From Crossaster papposus (Eukaryota; Echinodermata; Asteroidea; Velatida; Solasteridae): a stretch of DNA of 64,000 nt. The stretch's first letter is position 1. Each line of letters opens with the position of its first letter. This document shows, one piece after another, positions 50,061 through 62,500 of this stretch. The DNA lies in assembly GCA_037893245.1 (NCBI GenBank), contig JBAIAA010000452.1, positions 682,001 through 746,000 on the forward strand, in the 5' to 3' direction. The notes below the pieces were generated by a model. That model was given only the letters and a program-made list of their open reading frames with translations, searched no databases and was not told the DNA's origin. Both the position numbers and the translations under genes were made by a program.

Positions 50061-51788
50061 AACATGTAAAGGGAAAGAAGTGTGCATAAGAAATATGTAA
50101 AGGGAAAGAAGTGTGCATAAGAAATATGTAAAGGGAAAGAAGTGTGCATAAGAAATATGTAAAGGGAAAGAAGTGTGCATAAGAAATATGTAAAGGGAAA
50201 GAAGTGTGCATAAGAAATATGTAAAGGGAAAGAAGTGTGCATAAGAAATATGTAAAGGGAAAGAAGTGTGCATAAGAAATATGTAAAGGGAAAGAAGTGT
50301 GCATAAGAAATATGTAAAGGGAAAGAAGTGTGCATAAGAAATATGTAAAGGGAAAGAAGTGTGCATAAGAAATATGTAAAGGGAAAGAAGTGTGCATAAG
50401 AAATATGTAAAGGGAAAGAAGTGTGCATAAGAAATATGTAAAGGGAAAGAAGTGTGCATAAGAAATATGTAAAGGGAAAGAAGTGTGCATAAGAAATATG
50501 TAAAGGGAAAGAAGTGTGCATAAGAAATATGTAAAGAGAAAGAAGTGTGCATACAAAATATGTAAAGGGAAAGAAGTGTGCATAAGAAATATGTAAAGGG
50601 AAAGAAGTGTGCATAAGAAATATGTAAAGGGAAAGAAGTGTGCATAAGAAATATGTAAAGGGAAAGAAGTGTGCATAAGAAATATGTAAAGGGAAAGAAG
50701 TGTGCATAAGAAATATGTAAAGGTAAAGAAGTGTGCATAAGAAATATGTAAAGGGAAAGAAGTGTGCATAAGAAATATGTAAAGGGAAAGAAGTGTGCAT
50801 AAGAAATATGTAAAGGGAAAGAAGTGTGCATAAGAAATATGTAAAGGGAAAGAAGTGTGCATAAGAAATAAACACATGATGTGGGAACAAGCCCTCGAGT
50901 TAAATATGTAAAGGGAAAGAAGTGTGCATAAGAAATATGTAAAGGGAAAGAAGTGTGCATAATAAATATGTAAAGGGAAAGAAGTGTGCATAAGAAATAA
51001 ACACATGATGTGGGAACAAGCCCTCGAGTTAAATATGTAAAGGGAAAGAAGTGTGCATAAGAAATAAACACATGATGTGGGAACAAGCCCTCGAGTTAAA
51101 TATGTAAAGGGAAAGAAGTGTGCATAAGAAATATGTAAAGGGAAAGAAGTGTGCATAAGAAATATATAAAGATAAAGAAGTGTGCATAAGAAATATGTAA
51201 AGGGAAAGAAGTGTGCATAAGAAATATGTAAAGGGAAAGAAGTGTGCATAAGAAATATGTAAAGGGAAAGAAGTGTGCATAAGAAATATGTAAAGGGAAA
51301 GAAGTGTGCATAAGAAATAATAAAGGGAAAGAAGTGTGCATAAGAAATATGTAAAGGGAAAGAAGTGTGCATAAGAAATATGTAAAGGGAAAGAAGTGTG
51401 CATAAGAAATATGTAAAGGGAAAGAAGTGTGCATAAGAAATATGTAAAGGGAAAGAAGTGTGCATAAGAAATAATAAAGGGAAAGAAGTGTGCATAAGAA
51501 ATATGTAAAGGGAAAGAAGTGTGCATAATAAATATGTAAAGGGAAAGAAGTGTGCATAAGAAATATGTAAAGGGAAAGAAGTGTGCATAAGAAATAAACA
51601 CATGATGTGGGAACAAGCCCTCGAGTTAAATATGTAAAGGGAAAGAAGTGTGCATAAGAAATATGTAAAGGGAAAGAAGTGTGCATAAGAAATATGTAAA
51701 GGGAAAGAATTGTGCATAAGAAATAAACACATGATGTGGGAACAAGCCCTCGAGTTAAATATGTAAAGGGAAAGAAGTGTGCATAAGA

Positions 51789-52473
51789 AATAAACACATG
51801 ATGTGGGAACAAGCCCTCGAGTTAAATATGTAAAGGGAAAGAAGTGTGCATAAGAAATATGTAAAGGGAAAGAAGTGTGCATAAGAAATATATAAAGGGA
51901 AAGAAGTGTGCATAAGAAATATGTAAAGGGAAAGAAGTGTGCATAAGAAATATGTAAAGGGAAAGAAGTGTGCATAAGAATTATGTAAAGGTAAAGAAGT
52001 GTGCATAAGAAATATGTAAAGGGAAAGAAGTGTGCATAAGAAATAATAAAGGGAAAGAAGTGTGCATAAGAAATATGTAAAGGGAAAGAAGTGTGCATAA
52101 GAAATATGTAAAGGGAAAGAAGTGTGCATAAGAAATATGTAAATGGAAAGAAGTGTGCATAAGAAATATGTAAAGGGAAAGAAGTGTGCATAAGAAATAA
52201 TAAAGGGAAAGAAGTGTGCATAAGAAATATGTAAAGGGAAAGAAGTGTGCATAAGAAATATGTAAAGGGAAAGAAGTGTGCATAAGAAATATGTAAAGGG
52301 AAAGAAGTGTGCATAAGAAATATGTAAAGGGAAAGAAGTGTGCATAAGAAATATGTAAAGGGAAAGAAGTGTGCATAAGAAATATGTAAAGGGAAAGAAG
52401 TGTGCATAAGAAATATGTAAAGGGAAAGAAGTGTGCATAAGAAATATGTAAAGGGAAAGAAGTGTGCATAAGA
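51789..52473 (+). repeat. 685-bp module related to the start of D4
   Basis: After spacer 51789 come, in order, a G6A unit (ATATATAAAG, about 51.89 kb), an A2T unit with G13T (GAATTATGTAAAGGT, about 51.98 kb), a 30-bp unit (about 52.04 kb), a G11T unit (about 52.14 kb) and a second 30-bp unit (about 52.20 kb). Much of this order recurs after spacers 52474, 56121 and 61991, and the whole module recurs after 61306. It looks like an older, diverged copy of the D4 start. Confidence 0.85.
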
Positions 52474-55400
52474 AATAAACACATGATGTGGGAACAAGCC
52501 CTCGAGTTAAACATGTAAAGGGAAAGAAGTGTGCATAAGAAATATGTAAAGGGAAAGAAGTGTGCATAAGAAATATGTAAAGGGAAAGAAGTGTGCATAA
52601 GAAATATGTAAAGGGAAAGAAGTGTGCATAAGAAATATGTAAAGGGAAAGAAGTGTGCATAAGAAATATATAAAGGGAAAGAAGTGTGCATAAGAAATAT
52701 GTAAAGGGAAAGAAGTGTGCATAAGAAATATGTAAAGGGAAAGAAGTGTGCATAAGAATTATGTAAAGGTAAAGAAGTGTGCATAAGAAATATGTAAAGG
52801 GAAAGAAGTGTGCATAAGAAATATGAAAGGGAAAGAAGTGTGCATAAGAAATATGTAAAGGGAAAGAAGTGTGCATAAGAAATATGTAAAGGGAAAGAAG
52901 TGTGCATAAGAAATATGTAAATGGAAAGAAGTGTGCATAAGAAATATGTAAAGGGAAAGAAGTGTGCATAAGAAATAATAAAGGGAAAGAAGTGTGCATA
53001 AGAAATATGTAAAGGGAAAGAAGTGTGCATAAGAAATATGTAAAGGGAAAGAAGTGTGCATAATGAATATGTAAAGGGAAAGAAGTGTGCATAAGAAATA
53101 TCTAAAGGGAAAGAAGTGTGCATAAGAAATATGTAAAGGGAAAGAAGTGTGCATAAGAAATATGTAAAGGGAAAGAAGTGTGCATAAGAAATATGTAAAG
53201 GGAAAGAAGTGTGCATAAGAAATATGTAAAGGGAAAGAAGTGTGCATAAGAAATATGTAAAGGGAAAGAAGTGTGCATAAGAAATATGTAAAGGGAAAGA
53301 AGTGTGCATAAGAAATATGTAAAGGGAAAGAAGTGTGCATAAGAAATATGTAAAGGGAAAGAAGTGTGCATAAGAAATAAACACATGATGTGGGAACAAG
53401 CCCTCGAGTTAAACATGTAAAGGGAAAGAAGTGTGCATAAGAAATATGTAAAGGGAAAGAAGTGTGCATAAGAAATATGTAAAGGGAAAGAAGTGTGCAT
53501 AAGAAATATGTAAAGGGAAAGAAGTGTGCATAAGAAATATGTAAAGGGAAAGAAGTGTGCATAAGAAATATGTAAAGGGAAAGAAGTGTGCATAAGAAAT
53601 ATGTAAAGGGAAAGAAGTGTGCATAAGAAATATGTTAAGGGAAAGAAGTGTGCATAAGAAATATGTAAAGGGAAAGAAGTGTGCATAAGAAATATGTAAA
53701 GGGAAAGAAGTGTGCATAAGAAATATGTAAAGGGAAAGAAGTGTGCATAAGAAATATGTAAAGGGAAAGAAGTGTGCATAAGAAATATGTAAAGGGAAAG
53801 AAGTGTGCATAAGAAATATGTAAAGGGAAAGAAGTGTGCATAAGAAATATGTAAAGGGAAAGAAGTGTGCATAAGAAATATGTAAAGGGAAAGAAGTGTG
53901 CATAAGAAATATGTAAAGGGAAAGAAGTGTGCATAAGAAATATGTAAAGGGAAAGAAGTGTGCATAAGAAATATGTAAAGGGAAAGAAGTGTGCATAAGA
54001 AATATGTAAAGGGAAAGAAGTGTGCATAAGAAATAAACACATGATGTCGGGACAAGCCCTCGAGTTAAATATGTAAAGGGAAAGAAGTGTGCATAAGAAA
54101 TAATAAAGGGAAAGAAGTGTGCATAAGAAATATGTAAAGGGAAAGAAGTGTGCATAAGAAATATGTAAAGGGAAAGAAGTGTGCATAAGAAATATGTAAA
54201 GGGAAAGAAGTGTGCCTAAGAAATATGTAAAGGGAAAGAAGTGTGCATAAGAAATATGTAAAGGGAAAGAAGTGTGCATAAGAAATATGTAAAGGGAAAG
54301 AAGTGTGCATAAGAAATATGTAAAGGGAAAGAAGTGTGCATAAGAAATATGTAAAGGGAAAGAAGTGTGCATAAGAAATATGTAAAGGGAAAGAAGTGTG
54401 CATAAGAAATATGTAAAGGGAAAGAAGTGTGCATAAGAAATATGTAAAGGGAAAGAAGTGTGCATAAGACATATGTAAAGGGAAAGAAGTGTGCATAAGA
54501 AATATGTAAAGGGAAAGAAGTGTGCATAAGAAATATGTAAAGGGAAAGAAGTGTGCATAAAAAATATGTAAAGGGAAAGAAGTGTGCATAAGAAATATGT
54601 AAAGGGAAAGAAGTGTGCATAAGAAATATGTAAAGGGAAAGAAGTGTGCATAAGAAATAAAGACATGATGTGGGAACAAGCCCTCGAGTTAAATATGTAA
54701 AGGGAAAGAAGTGTGCATACAAAATATGTAAAGGGAAAGAAGTGTGCATAAGAAATATGTAAAGGGAAAGAAGTGTGCATAAGAAATAAACACATGATGT
54801 GGGAACAAGCCCTCGAGTTAAATATGTAAAGGGAAAGAAGTGTGCATAAGAAATAAACACATGATGTGGGAACAAGCCCTCGAGTTAAATATGTAAAGGG
54901 AAAGAGATGTGCATAAGAAATATGTAAAGGGAAAGAAGTGTGCATAAGAAATATATAAAGGGAAAGAAGTGTGCATAAGAAATATGTAAAGGGAAAGAAG
55001 TGTGCATAAGAAATATGTAAAGGGAAAGAAGTGTGCATAAGAAATATGTAAAGGGAAAGAAGTGTGCATAAGAAATATGTAAAGGGAAAGAAGTGTGCAT
55101 AAGAAATATGTAAAGGGAAAGAAGTGTGCATAAGAAATAATTACATGATGTGGGAACAAGCCCTCGAGTTAAATATGTAAAGGGAAAGAAGTGTGCATAA
55201 GAAATATGTAAAGGGAAAGAAGTGTGCATAAGAAATATGTAAAGGGAAAGAAGTGTGCATAAGAAATAAACACATGATGTGGGAACAAGCCCTCGAGTTA
55301 AATATGTAAAGGGAAAGAAGTGTGCATAAGAAATAAACACATGATGTGGGAACAAGCCCTCGAGTTAAATATGTAAAGGGAAAGAAGTGTGCATAAGAAA

Positions 55401-55718
55401 TATGTAAAGGGAAAGAAGTGTGCACAAGAAATATGTAAAGGGAAAGAAGTGTGCATAAGAAATATGTAAAGGGAAAGAAGTGTGCATAAGAAATATGTAA
55501 AGGGAAAGAAGTGTGCATAAGAAATATGTAAAGGGAAAGAAGTGTGCATAAGAAATAAACACATGATGTGGGAACAAGCCCTCGAGTTAAATATGTAAAG
55601 GGAAAGAAGTGTGCATAAGAAATATGTAAAGGGAAAGAAGTGTGCATAAGAAATATGTAAAGGGAAAGAAGTGTGCATAAGAAATAAACACATGATGTGG
55701 GAACAAGCCCTCGAGTTA
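52474..55718 (+). repeat. Nested duplication D4, copy A
   Basis: After spacer 52474 (T3C follows) the order is G6A unit, A2T+G13T unit, a 30-bp unit with ATGAAAGGG, G11T, 30-bp AATAATAAAG, TGAAT unit (G30T+A31G) and G6C unit (ATCTAAAG). It continues with spacer 53376, an A8T unit (ATGTTAAGG), the TGTCGGG spacer 54032, a 30-bp unit, an A26C unit (TGCCTAAG), the altered spacer 54656 and a five-spacer signature. Copy B (56121-59546) has the same series. Offsets drift between 3,616 and 3,895 bp because whole units or a spacer were gained or lost. Confidence 0.92.
55136..55718 (+). repeat. Five-spacer signature, copy 6
   Basis: Spacers at 55136, 55265, 55332, 55554 and 55683 have the 3-1-6-3 pattern. 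The first spacer has TT in place of AC at its positions 6-7. A T27C unit (TGCACAAG) at 55425 is shared with copy 7 at 59253, exactly 3,828 bp away. Confidence 0.94.
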
Positions 55719-56120
55719 AACATGTAAAGGGAAAGAAGTGTGCATAAGAAATATGTAAAGGGAAAGAAGTGTGCATAAGAAATATGTAAATGGAAAGAAG
55801 TGTGCATAAGAAATATGTAAAGGGAAAGAAGTGTGCATAAGAAATAATAAAGGGAAAGAAGTGTGCATAAGAAATATGTAAAGGGAAAGAAGTGTGCATA
55901 AGAAATATGTAAAGGGAAAGAAGTGTGCATAAGAAATATGTAAAGGGAAAGAAGTGTGCATAAGAAATATGTAAAGGGAAAGAAGTGTGCATAAGAAATA
56001 TGTAAAGGGAAAGAAGTGTGCATAAGAAATATGTAAAGGGAAAGAAGTGTGCATAAGAAATATGTAAAGGGAAAGAAGTGTGCATAAGAAATATGTAAAG
56101 GGAAAGAAGTGTGCATAAGA

Positions 56121-59100
56121 AATAAACACATGATGTGGGAACAAGCCCTCGAGTTAAACATGTAAAGGGAAAGAAGTGTGCATAAGAAATATGTAAAGGG
56201 AAAGAAGTGTGCATAAGAAATATGTAAAGGGAAAGAAGTGTGCATAAGAAATATGTAAAGGGAAAGAAGTGTGCATAAGAAATATGTAAAGGGAAAGAAG
56301 TGTGCATAAGAAATATATAAAGGGAAAGAAGTGTGCATAAGAAATATGTAAAGGGAAAGAAGTGTGCATAAGAATTATGTAAAGGTAAAGAAGTGTGCAT
56401 AAGAAATATGTAAAGGGAAAGAAGTGTGCATAAGAAATATGAAAGGGAAAGAAGTGTGCATAAGAAATATGTAAAGGGAAAGAAGTGTGCATAAGAAATA
56501 TGTAAAGGGAAAGAAGTGTGCATAAGAAATATGTAAATGGAAAGAAGTGTGCATAAGAAATATGTAAAGGGAAAGAAGTGTGCATAAGAAATAATAAAGG
56601 GAAAGAAGTGTGCATAAGAAATATGTAAAGGGAAAGAAGTGTGCATAAGAAATATGTAAAGGGAAAGAAGTGTGCATAATGAATATGTAAAGGGAAAGAA
56701 GTGTGCATAAGAAATATCTAAAGGGAAAGAAGTGTGCATAAGAAATATGTAAAGGGAAAGAAGTGTGCATAAGAAATATGTAAAGGGAAAGAAGTGTGCA
56801 TAAGAAATATGTAAAGGGAAAGAAGTGTGCATAAGAAATATGTAAAGGGAAAGAAGTGTGCATAAGAAATATGTAAAGGGAAAGAAGTGTGCATAAGAAA
56901 TATGTAAAGGGAAAGAAGTGTGCATAAGAAATATGTAAAGGGAAAGAAGTGTGCATAAGAAATATGTAAAGGGAAAGAAGTGTGCATAAGAAATAAACAC
57001 ATGATGTGGGAACAAGCCCTCGAGTTAAACATGTAAAGGGAAAGAAGTGTGCATAAGAAATATGTAAAGGGAAAGAAGTGTGCATAAGAAATATGTAAAG
57101 GGAAAGAAGTGTGCATAAGAAATATGTAAAGGGAAAGAAGTGTGCATAAGAAATATGTAAAGGGAAAGAAGTGTGCATAAGAAATATGTAAAGGGAAAGA
57201 AGTGTGCATAAGAAATATGTAAAGGGAAAGAAGTGTGCATAAGAAATATGTAAAGGGAAAGAAGTGTGCATAAGAAATATGTAAAGGGAAAGAAGTGTGC
57301 ATAAGAAATATGTTAAGGGAAAGAAGTGTGCATAAGAAATATGTAAAGGGAAAGAAGTGTGCATAAGAAATATGTAAAGGGAAAGAAGTGTGCATAAGAA
57401 ATATGTAAAGGGAAAGAAGTGTGCATAAGAAATATGTAAAGGGAAAGAAGTGTGCATAAGAAATATGTAAAGGGAAAGAAGTGTGCATAAGAAATATGTA
57501 AAGGGAAAGAAGTGTGCATAAGAAATATGTAAAGGGAAAGAAGTGTGCATAAGAAATATGTAAAGGGAAAGAAGTGTGCATAAGAAATATGTAAAGGGAA
57601 AGAAGTGTGCATAAGAAATATGTAAAGGGAAAGAAGTGTGCATAAGAAATATGTAAAGGGAAAGAAGTGTGCATAAGAAATATGTAAAGGGAAAGAAGTG
57701 TGCATAAGAAATAAACACATGATGTCGGGACAAGCCCTCGAGTTAAATATGTAAAGGGAAAGAAGTGTGCATAAGAAATAATAAAGGGAAAGAAGTGTGC
57801 ATAAGAAATATGTAAAGGGAAAGAAGTGTGCATAAGAAATATGTAAAGGGAAAGAAGTGTGCATAAGAAATATGTAAAGGGAAAGAAGTGTGCCTAAGAA
57901 ATATGTAAAGGGAAAGAAGTGTGCATAAGAAATATGTAAAGGGAAAGAAGTGTGCATAAGAAATATGTAAAGGGAAAGAAGTGTGCATAAGAAATATGTA
58001 AAGGGAAAGAAGTGTGCATAAGAAATATGTAAAGGGAAAGAAGTGTGCATAAGAAATATGTAAAGGGAAAGAAGTGTGCATAAGAAATATGTAAAGGGAA
58101 AGAAGTGTGCATAAGAAATATGTAAAGGGAAAGAAGTGTGCATAAGAAATATGTAAAGGGAAAGAAGTGTGCATAAGAAATATGTAAAGGGAAAGAAGTG
58201 TGCATAAGAAATATGTAAAGGGAAAGAAGTGTGCATAAGAAATATGTAAAGGGAAAGAAGTGTGCATAAGAAATATGTAAAGGGAAAGAAGTGTGCATAA
58301 GAAATATGTAAAGGGAAAGAAGTGTGCATAAGAAATATGTAAAGGGAAAGAAGTGTGCATAAGACATATGTAAAGGGAAAGAAGTGTGCATAAGAAATAT
58401 GTAAAGGGAAAGAAGTGTGCATAAGAAATATGTAAAGGGAAAGAAGTGTGCATAAAAAATATGTAAAGGGAAAGAAGTGTGCATAAGAAATATGTAAAGG
58501 GAAAGAAGTGTGCATAAGAAATATGTAAAGGGAAAGAAGTGTGCATAAGAAATAAAGACATGATGTGGGAACAAGCCCTCGAGTTAAATATGTAAAGGGA
58601 AAGAAGTGTGCATACAAAATATGTAAAGGGAAAGAAGTGTGCATAAGAAATATGTAAAGGGAAAGAAGTGTGCATAAGAAATAAACACATGATGTGGGAA
58701 CAAGCCCTCGAGTTAAATATGTAAAGGGAAAGAGATGTGCATAAGAAATATGTAAAGGGAAAGAAGTGTGCATAAGAAATATATAAAGGGAAAGAAGTGT
58801 GCATAAGAAATATGTAAAGGGAAAGAAGTGTGCATAAGAAATATGTAAAGGGAAAGAAGTGTGCATAAGAAATATGTAAAGGGAAAGAAGTGTGCATAAG
58901 AAATATGTAAAGGGAAAGAAGTGTGCATAAGAAATATGTAAAGGGAAAGAAGTGTGCATAAGAAATAAACACATGATGTGGGAACAAGCCCTCGAGTTAA
59001 ATATGTAAAGGGAAAGAAGTGTGCATAAGAAATATGTAAAGGGAAAGAAGTGTGCATAAGAAATATGTAAAGGGAAAGAAGTGTGCATAAGAAATAAACA

Positions 59101-59546
59101 CATGATGTGGGAACAAGCCCTCGAGTTAAATATGTAAAGGGAAAGAAGTGTGCATAAGAAATAAACACATGATGTGGGAACAAGCCCTCGAGTTAAATAT
59201 GTAAAGGGAAAGAAGTGTGCATAAGAAATATGTAAAGGGAAAGAAGTGTGCACAAGAAATATGTAAAGGGAAAGAAGTGTGCATAAGAAATATGTAAAGG
59301 GAAAGAAGTGTGCATAAGAAATATGTAAAGGGAAAGAAGTGTGCATAAGAAATATGTAAAGGGAAAGAAGTGTGCATAAGAAATAAACACATGATGTGGG
59401 AACAAGCCCTCGAGTTAAATATGTAAAGGGAAAGAAGTGTGCATAAGAAATATGTAAAGGGAAAGAAGTGTGCATAAGAAATATGTAAAGGGAAAGAAGT
59501 GTGCATAAGAAATAAACACATGATGTGGGAACAAGCCCTCGAGTTA
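56121..59546 (+). repeat. Nested duplication D4, copy B
   Basis: This is the counterpart of 52474-55718. It has G6A at about 56.31 kb, A2T+G13T at about 56.37 kb, ATGAAAGGG at about 56.44 kb, G11T at about 56.54 kb, 30-bp at 56590, TGAAT at about 56.68 kb and G6C at about 56.72 kb, then spacer 56992, the TGTCGGG spacer 57710, spacer 58551 with AATAAAGACATG, and a signature. Relative to copy A it lacks one unit early on and one spacer of the 54785/54852 pair. It has several extra units around 58.1-58.3 kb. Confidence 0.92.
58964..59546 (+). repeat. Five-spacer signature, copy 7
   Basis: Spacers at 58964, 59093, 59160, 59382 and 59511 have the 3-1-6-3 pattern, with a T27C unit at 59253 and a T3C unit after the last. 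It ends D4 copy B and begins D3 copy 2. A CATACAAAA unit lies 527 bp after the last spacer start (60038). Confidence 0.95.
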
Positions 59547-62500
59547 AACATGTAAAGGGAAAGAAGTGTGCATAAGAAATATGTAAAGGGAAAGAAGTGT
59601 GCATAAGAAATATGTAAAGGGAAAGAAGTGTGCATAAGAAATATGTAAAGGGAAAGAAGTGTGCATAAGAAATATGTAAAGGGAAAGAAGTGTGCATAAG
59701 AAATATGTAAAGGGAAAGAAGTGTGCATAAGAAATATGTAAAGGGAAAGAAGTGTGCATAAGAAATATGTAAAGGGAAAGAAGTGTGCATAAGAAATATG
59801 TAAAGGGAAAGAAGTGTGCATAAGAAATATGTAAAGGGAAAGAAGTGTGCATAAGAAATATGTAAAGGGAAAGAAGTGTGCATAAGAAATATGTAAAGGG
59901 AAAGAAGTGTGCATAAGAAATATGTAAAGGGAAAGAAGTGTGCATAAGAAATATGTAAAGGGAAAGAAGTGTGCATAAGAAATATGTAAAGGGAAAGAAG
60001 TGTGCATAAGAAATATGTAAAGGGAAAGAAGTGTGCATACAAAATATGTAAAGGGAAAGAAGTGTGCATAAGAAATATGTAAAGGGAAAGAAGTGTGCAT
60101 AAGAAATATGTAAAGGGAAAGAAGTGTGCATAAGAAATATGTAAAGGGAAAGAAGTGTGCATAAGAAATATGTAAAGGGAAAGAAGTGTGCATAAGAAAT
60201 ATGTAAAGGTAAAGAAGTGTGCATAAGAAATATGTAAAGGGAAAGAAGTGTGCATAAGAAATATGTAAAGGGAAAGAAGTGTGCATAAGAAATATGTAAA
60301 GGGAAAGAAGTGTGCATAAGAAATATGTAAAGGGAAAGAAGTGTGCATAAGAAATAAACACATGATGTGGGAACAAGCCCTCGAGTTAAATATGTAAAGG
60401 GAAAGAAGTGTGCATAAGAAATATGTAAAGGGAAAGAAGTGTGCATAAGAAATATGTAAAGGGAAAGAAGTGTGCATAAGAAATAAACACATGATGTGGG
60501 AACAAGCCCTCGAGTTAAATATGTAAAGGGAAAGAAGTGTGCATAAGAAATAAACACATGATGTGGGAACAAGCCCTCGAGTTAAATATGTAAAGGGAAA
60601 GAAGTGTGCATAAGAAATATGTAAAGGGAAAGAAGTGTGCATAAGAAATATATAAAGATAAAGAAGTGTGCATAAGAAATATGTAAAGGGAAAGAAGTGT
60701 GCATAAGAAATATGTAAAGGGAAAGAAGTGTGCATAAGAAATATGTAAAGGGAAAGAAGTGTGCATAAGAAATATGTAAAGGGAAAGAAGTGTGCATAAG
60801 AAATAATAAAGGGAAAGAAGTGTGCATAAGAAATATGTAAAGGGAAAGAAGTGTGCATAAGAAATATGTAAAGGGAAAGAAGTGTGCATAAGAAATATGT
60901 AAAGGGAAAGAAGTGTGCATAAGAAATATGTAAAGGGAAAGAAGTGTGCATAAGAAATATGTAAAGGGAAAGAAGTGTGCATAAGAAATAATAAAGGGAA
61001 AGAAGTGTGCATAAGAAATATGTAAAGGGAAAGAAGTGTGCATAAGAAATATGTAAAGGGAAAGAAGTGTGCATAAGAAATATGTAAAGGGAAAGAAGTG
61101 TGCATAAGAAATAAACACATGATGTGGGAACAAGCCCTCGAGTTAAATATGTAAAGGGAAAGAAGTGTGCATAAGAAATATGTAAAGGGAAAGAAGTGTG
61201 CATAAGAAATATGTAAAGGGAAAGAATTGTGCATAAGAAATAAACACATGATGTGGGAACAAGCCCTCGAGTTAAATATGTAAAGAGAAAGAAGTGTGCA
61301 TAAGAAATAAACACATGATGTGGGAACAAGCCCTCGAGTTAAATATGTAAAGGGAAAGAAGTGTGCATAAGAAATATGTAAAGGGAAAGAAGTGTGCATA
61401 AGAAATATATAAAGGGAAAGAAGTGTGCATAAGAAATATGTAAAGGGAAAGAAGTGTGCATAAGAAATATGTAAAGGGAAAGAAGTGTGCATAAGAATTA
61501 TGTAAAGGTAAAGAAGTGTGCATAAGAAATATGTAAAGGGAAAGAAGTGTGCATAAGAAATAATAAAGGGAAAGAAGTGTGCATAAGAAATATGTAAAGG
61601 GAAAGAAGTGTGCATAAGAAATATGTAAAGGGAAAGAAGTGTGCATAAGAAATATGTAAATGGAAAGAAGTGTGCATAAGAAATATGTAAAGGGAAAGAA
61701 GTGTGCATAAGAAATAATAAAGGGAAAGAAGTGTGCATAAGAAATATGTAAAGGGAAAGAAGTGTGCATAAGAAATATGTAAAGGGAAAGAAGTGTGCAT
61801 AAGAAATATGTAAAGGGAAAGAAGTGTGCATAAGAAATATGTAAAGGGAAAGAAGTGTGCATAAGAAATATGTAAAGGGAAAGAAGTGTGCATAAGAAAT
61901 ATGTAAAGGGAAAGAAGTGTGCATAAGAAATATGTAAAGGGAAAGAAGTGTGCATAAGAAATATGTAAAGGGAAAGAAGTGTGCATAAGAAATAAACACA
62001 TGATGTGGGAACAAGCCCTCGAGTTAAACATGTAAAGGGAAAGAAGTGTGCATAAGAAATATGTAAAGGGAAAGAAGTGTGCATAAGAAATATGTAAAGG
62101 GAAAGAAGTGTGCATAAGAAATATGTAAAGGGAAAGAAGTGTGCATAAGAAATATGTAAAGGGAAAGAAGTGTGCATAAGAAATATATAAAGGGAAAGAA
62201 GTGTGCATAAGAAATATGTAAAGGGAAAGAAGTGTGCATAAGAAATATGTAAAGGGAAAGAAGTGTGCATAAGAATTATGTAAAGGTAAAGAAGTGTGCA
62301 TAAGAAATATGTAAAGGGAAAGAAGTGTGCATAAGAAATATGAAAGGGAAAGAAGTGTGCATAAGAAATATGTAAAGGGAAAGAAGTGTGCATAAGAAAT
62401 ATGTAAAGGGAAAGAAGTGTGCATAAGAAATATGTAAATGGAAAGAAGTGTGCATAAGAAATATGTAAAGGGAAAGAAGTGTGCATAAGAAATAATAAAG

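Larger units (their letters stand above)
49478..54067 (+). repeat. Large duplication D3, copy 1
   Basis: This block is matched by 58964-63708. The offset is 9,486 bp from 49478 to about 51.1 kb, 9,517 bp from spacer 51593 to 53376, and 9,641 bp at spacer 54032, so whole 31-mers were gained or lost at two places. Shared markers include CATACAAAA at 50552, G13T at 50724, a G6A-type unit with GATAAAG at 51161, G20T at 51710, and the run of G6A, A2T, 30-bp, G11T and TGAAT units after 52474. G12A near 50.54 kb and G30T near 50.96 kb are private. Confidence 0.92.
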
